A stretch of DNA of 64,000 nt from Paenibacillus oceani (GTDB lineage: Bacteria > Bacillota > Bacilli > Paenibacillales > NBRC-103111). Shown piece by piece: positions 61,489-64,000 of this stretch (its first letter is position 1; each line of letters starts with the position of its first letter). Location of the stretch: the NCBI RefSeq assembly GCF_014705615.1, contig NZ_JACXJA010000016.1:1-64000 (forward strand). The letters are read 5' to 3'. A program made the translations under genes and the position numbers. The notes beneath the pieces were generated by a model. It made no database searches. It was given only the letters and a program-made list of their open reading frames with translations, and was not told the origin of the DNA.

Positions 61489-62511
61489 ATGAAAAGCTCT
61501 TTCACCCGGATGATCGCCTTTTGTTACGGCGCATTTCTGCTGTCCGGTACCGTTTACTTCATCATACTCATCGTGCTGTTCGAACCGGGACGTGGGGTCA
61601 TCGTGTTGACGGCCGGCTTTATGGCGATTTCTGCGCTTATATGGACCGGCTATGTGCTGGCGATCCGCAAACGGATGACGACGATTTTGCACCAGTTGTC
61701 GCTGACGATACAATCGCTGATCGAGCTGGAAGAACGGGAGCTGTTTCCCGTCACGGAAGATACGATGTTGTCGAAGCTTCAATCCCAAATCGTGAACCTC
61801 TCGCGCGTGCTGAAATCGCAGAGGAAGCGGTATCAGGAGGAAGGCGATGAAATGAAGGCGCTCATCTCCGACATCTCCCATCAGCTGAAGACGCCGCTGG
61901 CCAATCTGAACTTGTACAATAGTCTGCTGCTGGATGAAAGTCTGGATGACGGCAAACGTAAGCAATTTACGCTTCATATGCAAAATCAGCTGGAGAAAAT
62001 GACCTGGCTTATGAACAGTCTGATCAAAATGTCGCGGCTTGAGGCCGGGATGATCGAGATCCGCAAGGAAAGCGCAAGTCTTGCCGATACGGTGTTGTCG
62101 GCGATCAAGCAGGCCTATCCGGGCGCCGATTCGAAAGGAATGGAGATCCGGTTTCAGTGTGGACAGCCGGTCGTGATCCATCACGACGTCAAATGGACCG
62201 GTGAGGCGGTTTACAATGTCATCGACAACGCCGTAAAATATTCGCCGCCCGGTGCGATCATCGAGGTCGGAATCGACGTGTATGAGTTTTTTGCGAGAGT
62301 AGACGTCTGGGATTACGGCGAAGGGATCACTGAAGACGAGATAAACCGGCTGTTTCAGCGGTTTTACCGGGGAGACAACGCACGGAACGTCGAAGGGGCC
62401 GGCATCGGTCTGTATTTGACCCGGAAGATGATAACCGAGCAGGGCGGCTACATCAAGGTAACCTCGACACCAGGGAAAGGAAGCCGATTCTCGGTCTTTT
62501 TACCTGTATAA
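61489..62511 (+). CDS. Two-TM sensor histidine kinase
   Basis: The protein has 340 residues. TM helices are about 8-30 and 38-58 with a loop of only about seven residues, so direct ligand sensing is unlikely and the ABC permease may act as sensor, as for BceS. HisKA follows with His131 in ISHQLKTP, then HATPase_c (NVIDNAVKYSPPG, WDYGEGI, GAGIGLYLTRKM). Confidence 0.92.
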   Translation: MKSSFTRMIAFCYGAFLLSGTVYFIILIVLFEPGRGVIVLTAGFMAISALIWTGYVLAIRKRMTTILHQLSLTIQSLIELEERELFPVTEDTMLSKLQSQIVNLSRVLKSQRKRYQEEGDEMKALISDISHQLKTPLANLNLYNSLLLDESLDDGKRKQFTLHMQNQLEKMTWLMNSLIKMSRLEAGMIEIRKESASLADTVLSAIKQAYPGADSKGMEIRFQCGQPVVIHHDVKWTGEAVYNVIDNAVKYSPPGAIIEVGIDVYEFFARVDVWDYGEGITEDEINRLFQRFYRGDNARNVEGAGIGLYLTRKMITEQGGYIKVTSTPGKGSRFSVFLPV

Positions 62512-62561
62512 CCGGTTCGGTCCGGCGCCGGTTCAAATCTGCTATTCGAGGGGGAATTGAA

Positions 62562-63143
62562 ATGAAAGCCGTAGTTATCGTAGCTCATCCGAACAAAGCC
62601 AGCTTTAATCACGCGATTGCAGGCCGAGTCCGCAAAACTTTGGAGAACAAAGGGTATGATGTGTTTTTTCATGATCTATACGCGGAGAACTTCAATCCGA
62701 TCTTTGTGAATGAAAGCTCTAACGTCGAAGATGAGCTTGTCTTGCTTCATCGCCGGCATATGGTGGAAGCGGACGCTATCTTTATCGTTCATCCGAATTG
62801 GTGGGGGCAGCCGCCTGCGATACTGAAAGGCTGGGTCGATAAAGTATTGTTCGAAGGTGTGGCGTATAAGTTCCCGGAAGGAGTGGACGGCGGCGGAGTT
62901 CCGGTAGGGCTGCTGCAAGCCGGCGTTGTTCAAATTTTGAACACTTCCGACACGCCTGAAGAAAGGGAACGGGCGGAATTTCACGACCCGCTGGATACGA
63001 TCTGGAAAAACTGCATCTTTAAATATTGCGGTGTCCTGAACGTACACCGGAAAGTGTTCCGGGTTATAGCTTCTAGCACGGAGCCGGAACGGATCGCCTG
63101 GCTGGATGAAGTGGAAGCGATCACGACCAGCCGGTTGAGTTAG
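62562..63143 (+). CDS. NAD(P)H oxidoreductase, flavodoxin-2 family
   Basis: The protein has 193 residues. VAHPNKASFNHAIA starts the FMN/FAD site, and FIVHPNWWGQPPAILKGWVD (about 73-92) with the GLLQAG and F(K)YCG segments are typical of KefF/MdaB/NQO1-like quinone reductases. It transfers two electrons from NAD(P)H to quinones or nitro compounds in the cytoplasm. GGGGG precedes the ATG. Confidence 0.9.
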   Translation: MKAVVIVAHPNKASFNHAIAGRVRKTLENKGYDVFFHDLYAENFNPIFVNESSNVEDELVLLHRRHMVEADAIFIVHPNWWGQPPAILKGWVDKVLFEGVAYKFPEGVDGGGVPVGLLQAGVVQILNTSDTPEERERAEFHDPLDTIWKNCIFKYCGVLNVHRKVFRVIASSTEPERIAWLDEVEAITTSRLS

Positions 63144-63257
63144 CCGCTGGTCGTTCAGGGCAGTGGTTAGGCTGCGATGTATAAATCGGTATGTGCTTTC
63201 GATATTCTACTATATAAAAGAAGAATTCTATTTCTCGCTTGAAGGGCGGGTGGCGGA

Positions 63258-63833
63258 TTGGAGAGTCACAATACGATTTTATATTTTGTGAGGCACGCCC
63301 AATCGGCATATGTCGAAGGCTCCGAATGGACGCGGGGATTGACGGAGCAGGGGAAACGGGACGCGGAGCGGGTCAAGGATTTACTGACCGGCGAACAGCC
63401 GGACTTGTTCGTGTCGAGCCCTTATCGGAGGGCGGTCGATACGATTCTCCCCTTGGCGCAAGCATGCGGATGCGAGATCCGGCTTGAGGAGGATCTGCGT
63501 GAACGTGCATTGTCAGGTGCGGAAATGGGCAAGGATCGTTTTTTTGATGCGAAGCGGACCTTGTTCGAGCAGCAAGACTTCGCCTACCCCGGCGGCGAAT
63601 CGAGCAACGAGGCGCGGCGGCGGGCGAGTCCGGTTATCGCGGATTTGCTGAAGCGGCATACGGGCAAACGGATCGTGATCGGCACTCATGGCGACATTAT
63701 GACTTTAATGCTGCAGACGTACGACCCGTCCTGCGATTTCGGGTTTTGGCAAAACACGACGATGCCGGATATTTACAAGCTTGAATTTGACATGCAAGGT
63801 GAGCTGATCGCGAAGAGAAGATTATGGGGCTGA
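63258..63833 (+). CDS. Histidine phosphatase family protein
   Basis: The protein has 191 residues. A TTG start follows GGGCGGGTGGC; no ATG is near. The phospho-accepting motif is FVRHAQSAY (His13), with the acid region ERALSGAEM and the second catalytic His in IGTHGDIMT. The family removes phosphate from sugars, proteins or small molecules; the substrate is unknown. It ends 13 bases before the next gene. Confidence 0.88.
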   Translation: MESHNTILYFVRHAQSAYVEGSEWTRGLTEQGKRDAERVKDLLTGEQPDLFVSSPYRRAVDTILPLAQACGCEIRLEEDLRERALSGAEMGKDRFFDAKRTLFEQQDFAYPGGESSNEARRRASPVIADLLKRHTGKRIVIGTHGDIMTLMLQTYDPSCDFGFWQNTTMPDIYKLEFDMQGELIAKRRLWG

Positions 63834-63846
63834 AGGAGGTCTGACA

Positions 63847-64000
63847 TTGATCCGATTGTGTACGATGGACGATGCTGCGACGATTTATGAGATTATTAAT
63901 GATGCCGCGTCAGCCTATAAAGGGACGATCCCGGAGGACCGGTATCGGGAACCGTATATGCCTGTAGAGGAACTGGAGGCGGAAATCGCGGACGGCGTCT
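63847..64000 (+). CDS. GNAT-family N-acetyltransferase, 5' part (cut by window edge)
   Basis: A TTG start follows AAGGAGGT with seven-base spacing. The first 51 codons read IRLCTMDDAATIYEIINDA, then YKGTIPEDRYREPYMPVEEL, typical of the N-terminus of small GNAT acetyltransferases of the phosphinothricin or YjaB type. The acetyl-CoA loop lies off the right edge. Confidence 0.75.
   Translation, partial: MIRLCTMDDAATIYEIINDAASAYKGTIPEDRYREPYMPVEELEAEIADGV

Noticed and set aside
1-64000. CRISPR array, prophage, rRNA or tRNA genes
   Set aside because: No regularly spaced short repeats, phage structural genes or recognisable rRNA/tRNA sequence were seen; a tRNA scan would be decisive for the last point.

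Overview
The window looks like chromosome of a spore-forming, moderately GC-rich low-GC-phylum bacterium of the Paenibacillaceae (Paenibacillus, Cohnella or a relative). This is inferred from the strong AGGAGG ribosome sites, a CwlJ/SleB cortex hydrolase, an S-layer-homology protein, many solute-binding lipoproteins without permeases, very large secreted polysaccharide-active proteins, KhtTU, and a cytochrome bd operon ending in a CydS-type micropeptide. No rRNA, tRNA, CRISPR array or prophage was seen.

Layout. 1-84 is the 3' end of a group II intron that abuts, and apparently interrupts, a dispersed intergenic repeat (repeat A; copies near 85, 26427 and 37053). 866-14206 is a polysaccharide locus on the + strand: a GntR-solute-binding fusion regulator, a solute-binding lipoprotein, two giant tandem heparinase II/III-like secreted proteins and a Gfo/Idh oxidoreductase. 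A two-component pair (14492-16654) follows, bracketed by inverted copies of a terminal-inverted-repeat element (repeat B). 16940-26330 holds envelope and housekeeping genes: S-layer protein, ankyrin lipoprotein, a DUF2157/GDYXXLXY membrane protein, cortex hydrolase, cyclophilin, Fur-box heme monooxygenase, and a short SigA paralogue. 27357-32882 is a second carbohydrate locus: lipoprotein, Tat-exported beta-helix protein and SGNH hydrolase, behind a perfect consensus promoter overlapped by operator repeats. 33103-35632 is a YtrA-type ABC operon whose GntR regulator has no standard start codon. Next come DedA, a degraded fragment, and the futalosine-pathway genes mqnD and mqnB.

40254-53727 is a respiration and copper region: NosD-NosL-NosY-NosF without NosZ, a membrane cytochrome c, a NarL-type two-component system, cydAB with two micropeptide genes, a chromate transporter, and PCYCGC, CopD and CopC proteins. 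The end carries an ArsR/AHSA1 pair with twin operators around its promoter, KhtTU with a possible 24-codon leader ORF, an ABC-permease/two-component resistance module, and small metabolic enzymes.

The observations most worth checking are the ATC-start GntR gene, the SigA-like factor missing most of region 1.1, NosDLYF without NosZ in a copper and cytochrome neighbourhood, the GntR-SBP regulator with its operators, the mosaic identity of the tandem heparinase-like genes, and the intron-in-repeat junction. Functions are inferred from recalled family features; no database search was run.
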